64,000 nucleotides of DNA from Oscillospiraceae bacterium (GTDB taxonomy: Bacteria > Bacillota > Clostridia > Oscillospirales > Oscillospiraceae), in contig JAFQFA010000017.1 of NCBI GenBank assembly GCA_017398725.1, forward strand, positions 50,320-114,319. The letters run 5' to 3'. Made by a program: the position numbers and the translations under genes. Below the pieces are notes generated by a model. That model was not told the DNA's origin. It ran no database searches and saw only the letters and a program-made list of their open reading frames with translations. Of the stretch, positions 31,482 through 40,073 are shown piece after piece (within the stretch, counting starts at the first letter, position 1; the number at the start of each line of letters is the position of its first letter).

Positions 31482-32603
31482 TTGCATAGAATTCATATTC
31501 CCATGGGCATAACCGGCTTTGTAAAAAAGAATACCGTAATGCTGGTGGCTTTTGTGGCGGCAGTGGTGACCTGTTTCATCGTACCGCCGGATGAGGCGTA
31601 TCTGGATTACTTTGATTTTAAGACGCTGACTTGCCTGTTCTGCGTGCTGGCGGTGGTCTGCGCACTGAAAAACATCCAGTTCTTTTACATGCTGGCAAAA
31701 AAGATCGTTCGGGTGTTTAAAAATACCCGGCTTTGCGTGCTGGCACTGGTGTATATCACTTTTTTAGGGTCTATGCTGATCGCCAACGATATGGCGCTTC
31801 TGACCTTTCTGCCTTTGGGCTACTTTGTGCTGACTACCACCCAAAAGACAAAGCACATGGCGTTTACCTTCATTATGCAAAATATTGCCGCCAACTTAGG
31901 TGGCATGCTGACCCCGTTCGGCAATCCCCAAAATCTGTATCTGTACACCAAATTCCAAATTCCCAATCTGGAATTTATGGCGATCATGGCACCGCCCTTT
32001 GTTCTTTCGGTACTGCTGATCACGTTGTGCTGCATTCTCTTTGTGAAACCGGAGCCTATGGAAATTAAAGATGAGCAGCTTTCCCTGCCGGTGGGCAGAA
32101 CGGTTGTGTATCTGGCGTTGTTTTTACTGGCCATCGTCATCGTGTTCCGGGGGATCCCTTATTGGATCGGCTTGGTGGTGATTCCCGGGGTGCTGCTGTT
32201 CATGGATCGTAAGAGCCTGAAAATGGTGGATTACCCCTTGCTGCTAACGTTTGTTTTCTTTTTTGTGTTTTCCGGGAATATGGCACGGATCGATGCTGTT
32301 CGGCAGCTTTTTTCCATGCTGTTGGAAAAAAGCACCTTGCTTTTCAGTGTGCTTTCCTGTCAGGTTATCAGCAACGTGCCTTCTGCAATTCTGCTTTCCC
32401 AGTTTACGGGAAATTACAGGGAATTACTGCTGGGCGTGAATATTGGCGGCGTGGGCACATTGATCGCTTCCTTGGCAAGCCTGATCACATTCCGGGAATA
32501 TACCAAGCATAATAAGGGAAAAACCATCTATTATGTACTTTTGTTTTCTGCCTTCAATTTCGGCTTTTTGATCGTTTTAGCGCTGTTTGTTATGCTGTTC
32601 TGA
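31482..32603 (+). CDS. ArsB/SLC13-type anion permease
   Basis: 373 residues from a TTG with GGGGGTG six bases upstream; ATG seven codons later is the alternative. About ten membrane segments. The signature LGGMLTPFGNPQNLYLYTKF and MLIANDMALLTFLPLG match the citrate/Na+:H+/ArsB ion-transporter superfamily (two-fold repeat with N-P helix hairpins; the second is QVISNVPSAILLSQFTGN). Substrate not predictable from sequence alone. Followed by a terminator shared with the MATE gene on the other strand. Confidence 0.85.
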   Translation: MHRIHIPMGITGFVKKNTVMLVAFVAAVVTCFIVPPDEAYLDYFDFKTLTCLFCVLAVVCALKNIQFFYMLAKKIVRVFKNTRLCVLALVYITFLGSMLIANDMALLTFLPLGYFVLTTTQKTKHMAFTFIMQNIAANLGGMLTPFGNPQNLYLYTKFQIPNLEFMAIMAPPFVLSVLLITLCCILFVKPEPMEIKDEQLSLPVGRTVVYLALFLLAIVIVFRGIPYWIGLVVIPGVLLFMDRKSLKMVDYPLLLTFVFFFVFSGNMARIDAVRQLFSMLLEKSTLLFSVLSCQVISNVPSAILLSQFTGNYRELLLGVNIGGVGTLIASLASLITFREYTKHNKGKTIYYVLLFSAFNFGFLIVLALFVMLF

Positions 32604-32608
32604 ATATT

Positions 32609-32639
32609 AAAATGCGGCACATTTTGTGCCGCATTTTTT
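32609..32639. terminator. Terminator between permease and MATE genes
   Basis: AAATGCGGCAC and GTGCCGCATTT stem, 4-5 nt loop, T6. Shared by two convergent genes. Confidence 0.85.
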
Positions 32640-33975
32640 AATAGTGATATTTCTGTTTTTTAAGAGCCAGAAACAAAGCGGAAAAAACTACCGCCATGCC
32701 CTCTGCCACCACAATGGACCACCAGATACCGTCGATGCCCCAAATAAAGGGGAGGATCAGCACCGCAGCCACTTGGAATACCAAGGTCCGCAAAAAGGAG
32801 ATAATGGCAGAACTGACGCCGTCGCCCAAAGCGGTGAAGAATCCGGAGCCGAAAATAGCATAGCCCATAAACAGGAAAGATAAGGCAAAGATTTGAAAAC
32901 CGGAAACAGTCATCTCCATCAGGGCCCGATCATAACCCACAAAAACAGCAGCCAAGGGCTGTGCCAGCAAAATTCCGGATCCGATCATGCCTACACCGAA
33001 CAGACCGATCATGATCAGACTCTTTTTCAAAAGGTTGCGCAGCTCCAGATGGTTTTGTGCACCTACATTGTAGCCGAAAATGGGGGCAGTGCCGATGGAG
33101 TAGCCGATAAAGGCAGCGGCAAAAATAAAGCTGACATACATCATTACACCGTAGGCTGCCACGCCGTCTTCTCCGGCATAGGCGAGCAGTTGGATGTTAT
33201 AGAGCATACCCACCACATTCATGGAGATGTTGCTCATAAATTCCGATGAGCCGTTGATGCAGGCTTTCAACACTGCCTTTCCGTCAAAACGGGTCTTGCC
33301 CAGACGCAAAATAGAAGTGTTCTTCTTGCCGAAATACAGCAGTGGCGCGCCGCCGCCGACTACCTGACTCATGGCGGTTGCAACGGCCGCGCCGGCCAGC
33401 TTGTAGGGCTGGGGAAGCAGGATCACCAACACGGCATCCAGAACCATGTTGGTAATGCCGGAGGAAAGGGTGATCCAAAGCCCCATTTTTGGCTTTTCCG
33501 CGGTCACGAAAAAGGATTGGAACAGAAACTGCAATATGTTGAAAGGCAGCGCAAGTAGAATGATCCGTCCGTAGAGAACACAGTCTTCCAGCATTTGCCC
33601 GCTGGCTCCCAGCAGCCGGGAGATCGGGCGAATAAAGGTAATGCTCAGGATCGACAGCAGGATGCCCAAGCCTAAGGCAATGTAAACAAACAGGGAAAAA
33701 TACCGGTTTGCCTGCTCCTTTTTCCGCTCGCCCAGCGCAATGGCGACAATGGCAGAGCCGCCGGTACCGAACATGAAGCCTACGGTGGAGAGCATCATCA
33801 GCAAAGGGAATATAATATTCACTGCGGCAAAGGGGGTCTTACCCGCAAAATTGGAAACAAAGAATCCGTCTACTACACTGTAGATCGAGGTGAAGATCAT
33901 CATACCGATGGAAGGCAGAGTAAAGCGCAACAGCCGCCTATAGGAAAAATGATCGGAAAGTTGAATTTGCTTCAT
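32638..33975 (-). CDS. MATE-family efflux transporter (first copy)
   Basis: 445 residues from the ATG with GGAG upstream; an in-frame extension is unlikely. Twelve hydrophobic segments in two repeats; MATE hallmarks IYSVVDGFFVSNFAG near 30, GFMFGTGGSAIVAIALGERK near 70-90 and GYSIGTAPIFGYNVGAQNH near 268. Exports cationic compounds or drugs using Na+ or H+ gradients. A second MATE protein lies 1.5 kb away but is clearly a different subfamily. Confidence 0.92.
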   Translation of the reverse strand: MKQIQLSDHFSYRRLLRFTLPSIGMMIFTSIYSVVDGFFVSNFAGKTPFAAVNIIFPLLMMLSTVGFMFGTGGSAIVAIALGERKKEQANRYFSLFVYIALGLGILLSILSITFIRPISRLLGASGQMLEDCVLYGRIILLALPFNILQFLFQSFFVTAEKPKMGLWITLSSGITNMVLDAVLVILLPQPYKLAGAAVATAMSQVVGGGAPLLYFGKKNTSILRLGKTRFDGKAVLKACINGSSEFMSNISMNVVGMLYNIQLLAYAGEDGVAAYGVMMYVSFIFAAAFIGYSIGTAPIFGYNVGAQNHLELRNLLKKSLIMIGLFGVGMIGSGILLAQPLAAVFVGYDRALMEMTVSGFQIFALSFLFMGYAIFGSGFFTALGDGVSSAIISFLRTLVFQVAAVLILPFIWGIDGIWWSIVVAEGMAVVFSALFLALKKQKYHY

Positions 33976-34071
33976 AAACACTCCAAAGGAAATTGATATA
34001 TAAAGTATATCTAACAAGCCCCAAAAGGGCAATACCCATTTGTAAATTCCAATTTATGAATTGGGAATGGA

Positions 34072-34100
34072 TTGCATTTTTTCTGTATCCGTGATACACT
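34072..34100 (+). promoter_or_regulatory. Promoter of the acyltransferase gene
   Basis: TTGCAT, 17 bp, TACACT, 28 bp before the ATG. Confidence 0.55.
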
Positions 34101-34128
34101 CAAAAGAAAAACCACAGGATGTGATTTT

Positions 34129-35397
34129 ATGAAGATCAACACCCGCAAAATGTCCTATGAAGAGGTTACCAAGCTTCCCAAGCTGAAGCATAAGAAACCC
34201 TTAAAGCCCAGCCGCTTTTTGGCAACGGTGGTACGCATCGTTTCTGATGTTACGCTGAAGCAGACTAAATTCTCCTATACCACTGAGCGGATGGAACTGG
34301 TGGGCAAAAACGAGCCTTGCCTGATCCTCATGAACCATTGCAGCTTTACGGATATGAAGCTGGCTTACGGTATTTTCTATCCCCGTCGGTTCGGCATCGT
34401 TACCTCGGTGGATGCTATGAGCGGTATTTTGGGCAAGCTGATGCGGATCCTCGGCTGCACCCCCACCCATAAGTATATTACGGATATTTCCCTGATCCGG
34501 GATCTGGAGTATATGCTCAAAAAGAATAAGACCAGTGTGTTGATGTACCCGGAGGCCGGCTATTCCTTTGACGGCCGGGCTACCGCATTGCCCCGGAAGA
34601 TGGGCGTGCTGATGAAGAAACTGGGTGTACCGGTGGTAACGGTAATCACCAAGGGGGCATTTGCCCGGGATCCTCTTTACAACATGCTGCAGATCCGCAA
34701 TGTGCAGGTCAGTGCCCATGTGAAATGCATTGCCACCGCACAGGAGCTGAAAGAAAAGTCTGTTGCGGAGCTGGATGCGTTGCTGGCAGAATCCTTCTCC
34801 TTTGATAACTTTGCCACCCAACGGGATGAGAAGATCTCTATCGATGTGCCTTTCCGGGCAGATGGTCTGCACCGGATCCTATATAAATGTCCCCATTGCG
34901 GCGCAGAAAATCAAATGGAGGGCAAAGGGATCCATCTGACCTGCCACGCCTGCCAAAAAACTTGGGAAATGGACGAGTACGGCCAGCTTGCCGCTTTGGA
35001 GGGGGAAACGGAATATCCCCATATCCCGGATTGGTACACATGGCAAAGAGCATGTGTCCGTAAGGAGATCGAGGAGGGTACTTACCGCATTGATACCGAT
35101 GTGGATATTGCTGTGCAGGTGAATCTGGACGGCGTTTGCATGATCGGCCCCGGTCACCTGACCCATGACGAGAATGGCTTCCATCTCACCGGCGGTGACG
35201 GAAAGCTGGATTACAAGCAGTCTGCGCTAGCATCCCATACCCTGTATTCAGACTACTATTGGTACGAGATGGGGGATGTGATCGGTATCGGCGATACGGA
35301 GTATTCCTACTTCTGTTTCCCCGAAGCCCATGTTTCTGTCACGAAGGCCCGCCTTGCTACAGAAGAGCTTTATAAGCTCAAAAAGTACAAGAAGTAA
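34129..35397 (+). CDS. PlsC-like 1-acylglycerol-3-phosphate acyltransferase with zinc-ribbon C-terminus
   Basis: 422 residues. PlsC core: MNHCSFTDMK (H-x4-D motif I) near 63, YPEAGYSFDG (motif III) near 140 and VPVVTV (motif IV). After residue 240 a treble-clef/zinc ribbon follows (YKCPHCGAENQMEGK, then CHACQKTWEMDEYG), then a beta-rich tail of about 130 residues. The acyltransferase makes phosphatidic acid precursors at the inner membrane face; the added ribbon is not standard for PlsC and is of unknown purpose. It precedes a MATE gene by 56 bp in the same direction. Confidence 0.85.
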   Translation: MKINTRKMSYEEVTKLPKLKHKKPLKPSRFLATVVRIVSDVTLKQTKFSYTTERMELVGKNEPCLILMNHCSFTDMKLAYGIFYPRRFGIVTSVDAMSGILGKLMRILGCTPTHKYITDISLIRDLEYMLKKNKTSVLMYPEAGYSFDGRATALPRKMGVLMKKLGVPVVTVITKGAFARDPLYNMLQIRNVQVSAHVKCIATAQELKEKSVAELDALLAESFSFDNFATQRDEKISIDVPFRADGLHRILYKCPHCGAENQMEGKGIHLTCHACQKTWEMDEYGQLAALEGETEYPHIPDWYTWQRACVRKEIEEGTYRIDTDVDIAVQVNLDGVCMIGPGHLTHDENGFHLTGGDGKLDYKQSALASHTLYSDYYWYEMGDVIGIGDTEYSYFCFPEAHVSVTKARLATEELYKLKKYKK

Positions 35398-35453
35398 AAA
35401 TACCCATGGAAGGGGAAAAACCTTCGGAGCATTAAGAGGAAAGGAAAATTCCA

Positions 35454-36860
35454 ATGGGTAGATTATCTTCCGGCCGTCTGCGGAGCCTGTTTCCGGAAAA
35501 GGCCTTTTGGGCAAATGTCCTGCGGTTTTCTGTGCCGGTTGCCATACAGAACATGTCCTCTGCTATTTTGGGCATCATCGATGTTTCTGTTATCAGCAAT
35601 ATGGGAGAAACAGCGGTGGCGGCAGTGTCCCTTGCCAACCAGCTTTTCTATGTGGTGAGTCTTGTCACCTTTGGTATTACCAGCGGCGCATCCGTATATC
35701 TGGCAAGAAGCTATGGAGAACAAAATCCTCAGGGGATGCGAAAAAACTTCAGCCTGACCGCATGTTTCTCTATGGCAGTGAATTTTCTCATAATGCTGCT
35801 GTGTCTGGCATTTCCCCGACAAGCCTTGGCGATTTTTACAGAGGAAACCCAGACCATTGCCGATGGCGCGGTGTACCTGCTGATCATCACCCCCGCGTTT
35901 CTTCTTTACAGCATCTCCAGTTCCTGCGTTGCCTTCTTCCGGTCGGTTAACCGCACCAAGGTTCCAATGGTGGCAACCATGGTTTCGCTGGGCTTGAAAA
36001 CAATCCTGAATTTCCTGCTGATCTACGGTTTCTGGATCGTTCCCGGATTGGGTGTTGCCGGTGCTGCATTGGCAACATTGGTTTCCAAAGTTGTGGAGAT
36101 GGTCATCTATTTGATCTATATGGGAAAATATCCGGAAAAGGAGTATGTGTTCCGTTTTCGGGATATCCGGTTTTTCCGCCCCCGGGCCATCGGTGATTTT
36201 GTGGGAAAAACCTATCCTGTGATCCTCAATGAAAGCCTGTGGGGCATGGGTATCTCTGCTTTTAATGCCATCTTTGGCAGAATGGGCAATGTAGAAAGTA
36301 CCGTCAGTGCAGTCAGTATTGCCCGGCAGTTGGAGAATCTGGGCAACGGCTTTTTCTACGGTATCGCCATCGGTGCCTGCGTGGCCATCAGTCAGACCAT
36401 TGGGCAGAAAAAGCTGGAGGAGGCCAAAGCGCTTTCCAGAAAATATTCTTTGGCCGGCTTCTATGTAGGTGTTGGCGTGATGATTTTGATGCTGGCGGTG
36501 GATATTCCCTATGTCCGGCTGTGCTTTACAAAGCTGACGCCTGAGACCCAGAACCTTGCGATCATCCTTATTGCGGTATACGCGATGTATATGCCGTTTC
36601 GCAGTTTGGCAAGTACGCTGATCATGGGTGTCATGCGAGCCGGCGGCGACAGCAAAATGGCAATGCTTTACGATGTAGTGCCGGTGTATTTGTGGTCGCT
36701 GCTGCTGGGCTGGGTGTTTGGCATTGGGCTGCAATGGCCGGTAGGAATCGTCTTGGCGGTGATGATGTTCAAGCGGTTCATTAAATGTGCCTTTGCTCTG
36801 CGTCGGGTAGCTTCCGGTAAATGGCTGGAGATTGCAGCCAAAGAAATGCAAATACAATAA
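35454..36860 (+). CDS. MATE-family efflux transporter (second copy)
   Basis: 468 residues; GAGGAAAGG ribosome site. Twelve membrane segments: SVPVAIQNMSSAILGIIDVS near 24, GITSGASVYLARSYGEQNPQ near 75 and MGISAFNAIFGRMGNVESTV near 262, matching the NorM/DinF-like MATE class. Probably in one transcript with the acyltransferase upstream, since no terminator separates them. Ends in a terminator shared with the kinase gene on the other strand. Confidence 0.92.
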   Translation: MGRLSSGRLRSLFPEKAFWANVLRFSVPVAIQNMSSAILGIIDVSVISNMGETAVAAVSLANQLFYVVSLVTFGITSGASVYLARSYGEQNPQGMRKNFSLTACFSMAVNFLIMLLCLAFPRQALAIFTEETQTIADGAVYLLIITPAFLLYSISSSCVAFFRSVNRTKVPMVATMVSLGLKTILNFLLIYGFWIVPGLGVAGAALATLVSKVVEMVIYLIYMGKYPEKEYVFRFRDIRFFRPRAIGDFVGKTYPVILNESLWGMGISAFNAIFGRMGNVESTVSAVSIARQLENLGNGFFYGIAIGACVAISQTIGQKKLEEAKALSRKYSLAGFYVGVGVMILMLAVDIPYVRLCFTKLTPETQNLAIILIAVYAMYMPFRSLASTLIMGVMRAGGDSKMAMLYDVVPVYLWSLLLGWVFGIGLQWPVGIVLAVMMFKRFIKCAFALRRVASGKWLEIAAKEMQIQ

Positions 36861-36863
36861 ATA

Positions 36864-36898
36864 TTAGGGGTTGATCATCACAACCCCTAAATTTTTTG
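36864..36898. terminator. Bidirectional terminator
   Basis: TTAGGGGTTG and CAACCCCTAA stem, 7-nt loop, then T6 on the plus strand. Overlaps the last codons of the minus-strand kinase gene. Confidence 0.85.
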
Positions 36899-37396
36899 CA
36901 AAAAATGCGATATCTGCTTACGGCTTCGAAATACAATCACCGTTGCATGATCTGCTTTTTTCAGCATTTCATAATATTTTTTTCGATGCTGCCGGTTGAA
37001 AGCGAACACATTGCGGTACAGTAAAAGCTTCTGCTGATCAAACCGCTCTTCGCAGTTTCCACCCATATCTAATCGGGTTTTTCCGTAATTTTCGAAGACG
37101 CGCTTGGTAATCCCCCAAAGGCATACCGTAGCGGGCAAGTCCAAATAGAAGACGGTATCGCAGTGCTGCAGTCGGTGGGGGAGGGTGCGGTTATAATTTC
37201 CGTCTATGATCCAATGCTCTTTTTTCAGTTCTGTATGCAGCTTTGTGTCAAATTCTTCCCGGGAGATGTGTTTCCAATTGTCCTGCCAGAAAAGTTTATC
37301 CAAATGAACCAAAGGAAGCTGCAGCTTTTGCGCCAGCTGCTTTGCAAAGGTAGATTTGCCGGAGCCGGCGTTGCCGATGATCAAGATTCTCTGCAT
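36887..37396 (-). CDS. P-loop NMP-kinase-like protein (FlaR/topology-modulation type)
   Basis: 169 residues from the ATG after AAAGGAGG. Walker A IIGNAGSGKSTFAKQLAQ at 5-22, LVHLDKLFWQDNWK near 34, WIIDGNYNRTLPHRL near 64 and a LID-like basic region are characteristic of the adenylate kinase-related family often labelled DNA topology modulation protein. The actual phosphate acceptor is unknown. Monocistronic; promoter TTGCAA-17-TATAAT. Confidence 0.85.
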   Translation of the reverse strand: MQRILIIGNAGSGKSTFAKQLAQKLQLPLVHLDKLFWQDNWKHISREEFDTKLHTELKKEHWIIDGNYNRTLPHRLQHCDTVFYLDLPATVCLWGITKRVFENYGKTRLDMGGNCEERFDQQKLLLYRNVFAFNRQHRKKYYEMLKKADHATVIVFRSRKQISHFLQKI

Positions 37397-37424
37397 GCAA
37401 GACCTCCTTTGTGTTAATATATCC

Positions 37425-37453
37425 ATTATACATCGGATCGCGGCACATTGCAA
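37425..37453 (-). promoter_or_regulatory. Promoter of the P-loop kinase gene
   Basis: Minus strand TTGCAA, 17 bp, TATAAT; 28 bp before the start codon. Confidence 0.75.
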
Positions 37454-37468
37454 CGAAAGAACAGCACC

Positions 37469-37497
37469 TTGCAAGGCGGGGTTTTCCGTGATAAAAT
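37469..37497 (+). promoter_or_regulatory. Promoter of the Crp/Fnr regulator
   Basis: TTGCAA, 17 bp, TAAAAT; 31 bp before the ATG. Confidence 0.7.
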
Positions 37498-37528
37498 AAA
37501 CGAAAGGTTTTAAAGGCAGGTGCTTTAT

Positions 37529-38194
37529 ATGGAAATGCAGTCGGTTTATGAAACCCATTTTCCTTTTTGGAAGGATCTTTGTGATGCGGACCGCCAGCTG
37601 ATGGTGGAGAACACCACCCGGGTGTTCTTTGAACGGGAACAATCTGTCCACGATAATACCCGCTGTACCGGCCTGTTCATCGTAAAATCCGGCAGATTGC
37701 GGATTTATATGCTGTCAGAAGAGGGGAAAGAGATTACCCTTTACCGGCTTATGCCCGGGGATGTTTGTATGCTCTCCGCCTCTTGTGTGCTGAGTGCCAT
37801 CACCTTTGATGTCTATGTGGATGCGGAAGAGCCCAGTGAGTGCTATCAGATCAACCCGCAGGCATTTCACAGTTTGAGTGAGCGGATCCCGGCAGTGAAG
37901 ATCTTTGCGTTGGAAACGGCGGTCACCCGGTTTTCGGATGTTATGTGGATCATGCAGCAGATCGTGTTTATGAGCATGGATAAGCGGCTGGCGATTTTTC
38001 TGCTGGATGAGCTTAGCACCACCGGCGGCGATACGGTGACCATGACCCATGAGCAGATCGCCCGCCACTTGGGTACTGCCCGTGAGGTGGTCAGCCGGAT
38101 ACTGAAGATCATGGCTGCTGACGGCGTGCTGGAAGTGGCAAGAAAAGGTATTCGCATTACCGACAAAAAGAAACTGCAGCAGATTGCCCACTGA
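37529..38194 (+). CDS. Crp/Fnr-family transcriptional regulator
   Basis: 221 residues from the ATG; AGGCAGGTG is its ribosome site. N-terminal cyclic-nucleotide-type beta barrel (GLFIVKSGRLRIYMLSEEGK, ITLYRLMPGDVCMLSASC), long dimer helix, then a Crp-type winged HTH (MTHEQIARHLGTAREVVSRI) near 170. No FNR-type cysteine cluster at the N-terminus; the CxLS pair after MPGDV is seen in Clostridia members that respond to redox or nitrosative stress. Target genes cannot be seen; the Hsp20 gene follows. Confidence 0.88.
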   Translation: MEMQSVYETHFPFWKDLCDADRQLMVENTTRVFFEREQSVHDNTRCTGLFIVKSGRLRIYMLSEEGKEITLYRLMPGDVCMLSASCVLSAITFDVYVDAEEPSECYQINPQAFHSLSERIPAVKIFALETAVTRFSDVMWIMQQIVFMSMDKRLAIFLLDELSTTGGDTVTMTHEQIARHLGTAREVVSRILKIMAADGVLEVARKGIRITDKKKLQQIAH

Positions 38195-38197
38195 GGT

Positions 38198-38228
38198 AAA
38201 CAACCACCGCACAGCGGTGGTTGTTTTT
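38198..38228 (+). terminator. Terminator of the Crp/Fnr gene
   Basis: AACAACCACCGC and GCGGTGGTTGTT around ACA, then T-run. Confidence 0.9.
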
Positions 38229-38241
38229 ATACATCGTGATT

Positions 38242-38268
38242 TTAGCACTCTAATAATGAGAGTGCTAA
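38242..38268. promoter_or_regulatory. CIRCE operator (HrcA binding site)
   Basis: TTAGCACTC, 9 bp, GAGTGCTAA: a perfect match to the CIRCE consensus. It lies 40 bp before a TATAAT box and 113 bp before the Hsp20 start. HrcA repression with heat-shock release is expected; hrcA itself is not in the window. Confidence 0.95.
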
Positions 38269-38380
38269 AATTTACAAAACAGTCACACATTTACTGGTAG
38301 TTTGGCTTATAATACAGGTGACAGGCGAGAGTAAGAATCAGAAAAACACAAATACTATGATCAAGACAGGAGGTAACATT

Positions 38381-38827
38381 ATGTTTGGAATTACCAGAAG
38401 AAATCAGGACATCTACAATCCTTGGAGAGAAATGGAAGAATTAGAAAAAGCATTCTTCGGCGGGCCGATGGGGCGTATTTTTGATGCGCCGGCGTTTGCT
38501 CAGTTCCGCACGGATGTGACCGACGAAGGTGATCACTACCTGCTGGAAACAGACCTGCCCGGTTTTGAAAAAAAGGACATTACCTTGGACATCCGTGACG
38601 ACACCCTGATCGTCCGTGCCGAGCGGAAATCCAAGGTAGAGGAAAAGGATAAGAAGGATAAAGTCATCCGCATGGAGCGCACCTACGGCGCCTATCAGAG
38701 GAGCTTTGATATTTCCGGTGTAGATGCGGACAAGATCAGAGCAAAATATACAGATGGGGTTTTGCGCCTGACCCTGCCCAAACAGGAAAAACGCCTGCCC
38801 AAAGGCAGACGTCTGGAAATCGAATAA
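38381..38827 (+). CDS. Small heat-shock protein, Hsp20/alpha-crystallin family
   Basis: 148 residues from the ATG after AGGAGG. The alpha-crystallin domain occupies about 38-130: FRTDVTDEGDHYLLETDLPG, FEKKDITLDIRDDTLIVRAE, and the C-terminal strand YTDGVLRLTLPK, with a C-terminal I/L-x-I/L-like LEIE. ATP-independent holdase that keeps unfolding proteins soluble. CIRCE upstream makes it part of the HrcA regulon, which is usual for groE/dnaK but less so for hsp20. Confidence 0.95.
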   Translation: MFGITRRNQDIYNPWREMEELEKAFFGGPMGRIFDAPAFAQFRTDVTDEGDHYLLETDLPGFEKKDITLDIRDDTLIVRAERKSKVEEKDKKDKVIRMERTYGAYQRSFDISGVDADKIRAKYTDGVLRLTLPKQEKRLPKGRRLEIE

Positions 38828-38834
38828 TGTAAAA

Positions 38835-38859
38835 AGATGCCCCGGTTCACGGGGCATCT
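38835..38859. terminator. Terminator between Hsp20 and flavin-reductase-like genes
   Basis: AGATGCCCCG and CGGGGCATCT around GTTCA; serves two convergent genes. Confidence 0.8.
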
Positions 38860-38862
38860 AAC

Positions 38863-39423
38863 TTATTTCAAGGTCAATCCGTCGTGGAATGCCTGTCCTA
38901 CCGGTTTGCCCAGCACCAGATAGTGGTGATGGACCGGATCAAAGGTAATGGGCTGCAACTTGGCAACATCCACCTTGCCGTTGGTATCTAAAAATGCCTC
39001 ATCCACGCAGACATTGATCACCTTTCCCACCAAACGGCAGGATTCGGGATCGTAGGAGATCATTTCGCACTCCAATGCCATAGGCAGCTCGTCGATCAGG
39101 GGCGCATCCACAAACGCAGATTTGGTGGCATGGAAACCTGCTTTTGCAAACTTATCGGGTTCTTTGTTGCCGGAAACGATGCCCACATAATCACAGGCAT
39201 TTACATACTGGGCCGTGCCCATGGATACGGTAAATGCTTTACGGGATTGGATGTTTTTGGCAGTACGATGTTCCGCTTCCACACAAATGGTCAGCTGGGC
39301 TTCTTCCGTAACACCACCCCAAGCGGCGTTCATGGCATTTGGCGTGCCGTCTTCATTGTAAGTGCCGATAATAAACACCGGCATGGGATAGCACATTTCT
39401 TTTGCACCGAAATTTTTACGCAT
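38863..39423 (-). CDS. Flavin reductase-like FMN-binding protein
   Basis: 186 residues from the ATG after AGGAGG. Flavin-reductase/FMN-binding split-barrel fold: MPVFIIGTYNEDGTPNAMNA at 15, then NIQSRKAFTVSMGTAQYVNA, CDYVGIVSGNKEPDKFAKAG and EMISYDPESCRLVGKVINVC. Members reduce flavins or act on small aromatics with FMN, in the cytosol. Start choice is fixed by the ribosome site. Divergent from a GNAT gene with interlocked promoters. Confidence 0.88.
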   Translation of the reverse strand: MRKNFGAKEMCYPMPVFIIGTYNEDGTPNAMNAAWGGVTEEAQLTICVEAEHRTAKNIQSRKAFTVSMGTAQYVNACDYVGIVSGNKEPDKFAKAGFHATKSAFVDAPLIDELPMALECEMISYDPESCRLVGKVINVCVDEAFLDTNGKVDVAKLQPITFDPVHHHYLVLGKPVGQAFHDGLTLK

Positions 39424-39453
39424 AACAGATCCTCCTGCAGAAATTCTATGTAC

Positions 39454-39506
39454 ATTATACCCCACAAAGGGTAACCGTTGCAAGGTGCATTTTTGCGTGT
39501 TATAAT
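39454..39506. promoter_or_regulatory. Divergent promoters sharing one palindromic -35 box
   Basis: TTGCAA at 39478-39483 reads the same on both strands. To the right it is 17 bp from TATAAT (39501-39506) for the GNAT gene; to the left 18 bp from TATAAT on the minus strand (39454-39459) for the flavin-reductase gene. Confidence 0.7.
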
Positions 39507-39527
39507 GGCACAGAGGGGTGAGAGTAA

Positions 39528-40073
39528 ATGCTGGAAACCAAACGATTGATCCTCCGTCCGTGGCAGGAAAGCGATGCGCAAAGCCTTTATGAATACGCAA
39601 AGGATCCGGCTGTAGGGCCTCCCGCAGGCTGGCCGCCGCATACCGATATAGAAAACAGCCGTGAGATCATCCGGAAGGTGCTCTCAAGCCCGGAAACCTA
39701 TGCGGTGTGTCTTAAGAACGGCAAAGCCATCGGCAGTGTCGGCTTGAAATTGAAAGGCTACACGGATATGACCGACCGGGAAGACGAATGTGAGCTTGGC
39801 TATTGGATCGGTAAACCCTTTTGGGGTCAGGGGCTAATTCCGGAAGCATCCCGGGAATTGCTTCGTTATGCCTTTGAAGAACGAAATATGCGTGCAGTCT
39901 GGTGCGGCTATTACGAGGGGAATGAAAAGTCCCGCCGGGTGCAGGAAAAGCTGGGCTTTGAGTATCATCACACCACAGAAAATCTGGATGTGGCGTTACT
40001 GGGTGAAAAACGTACCGGCCATACAGCCTTACTTACCAGACAGCAGTGGGAAAAGGAGCAAGAAGATGGTTAA
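39528..40073 (+). CDS. GNAT N-acetyltransferase, RimJ/RimL type
   Basis: 181 residues. LETKRLILRPWQESDAQSLY at the start, ECELGYWIGKPFWGQGLIPE with the acetyl-CoA pyrophosphate loop near 88-105, and a C-terminal ENLDVALLG tail are the RimJ/RimL pattern. Acetylates protein N-termini or small amines. Overlaps the peptide deformylase-like gene by 8 bp. The pairing of a deformylase and an N-acetyltransferase in one unit suggests a common role in N-terminal processing, by inference. Confidence 0.9.
   Translation: MLETKRLILRPWQESDAQSLYEYAKDPAVGPPAGWPPHTDIENSREIIRKVLSSPETYAVCLKNGKAIGSVGLKLKGYTDMTDREDECELGYWIGKPFWGQGLIPEASRELLRYAFEERNMRAVWCGYYEGNEKSRRVQEKLGFEYHHTTENLDVALLGEKRTGHTALLTRQQWEKEQEDG

Noticed and set aside
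35463-36857. Long minus-strand open frame opposite the second MATE gene
   Set aside because: Composition is typical of an antisense shadow (His, Gln, Thr-rich, no hydrophobic pattern); the MATE protein on the plus strand is unambiguous.
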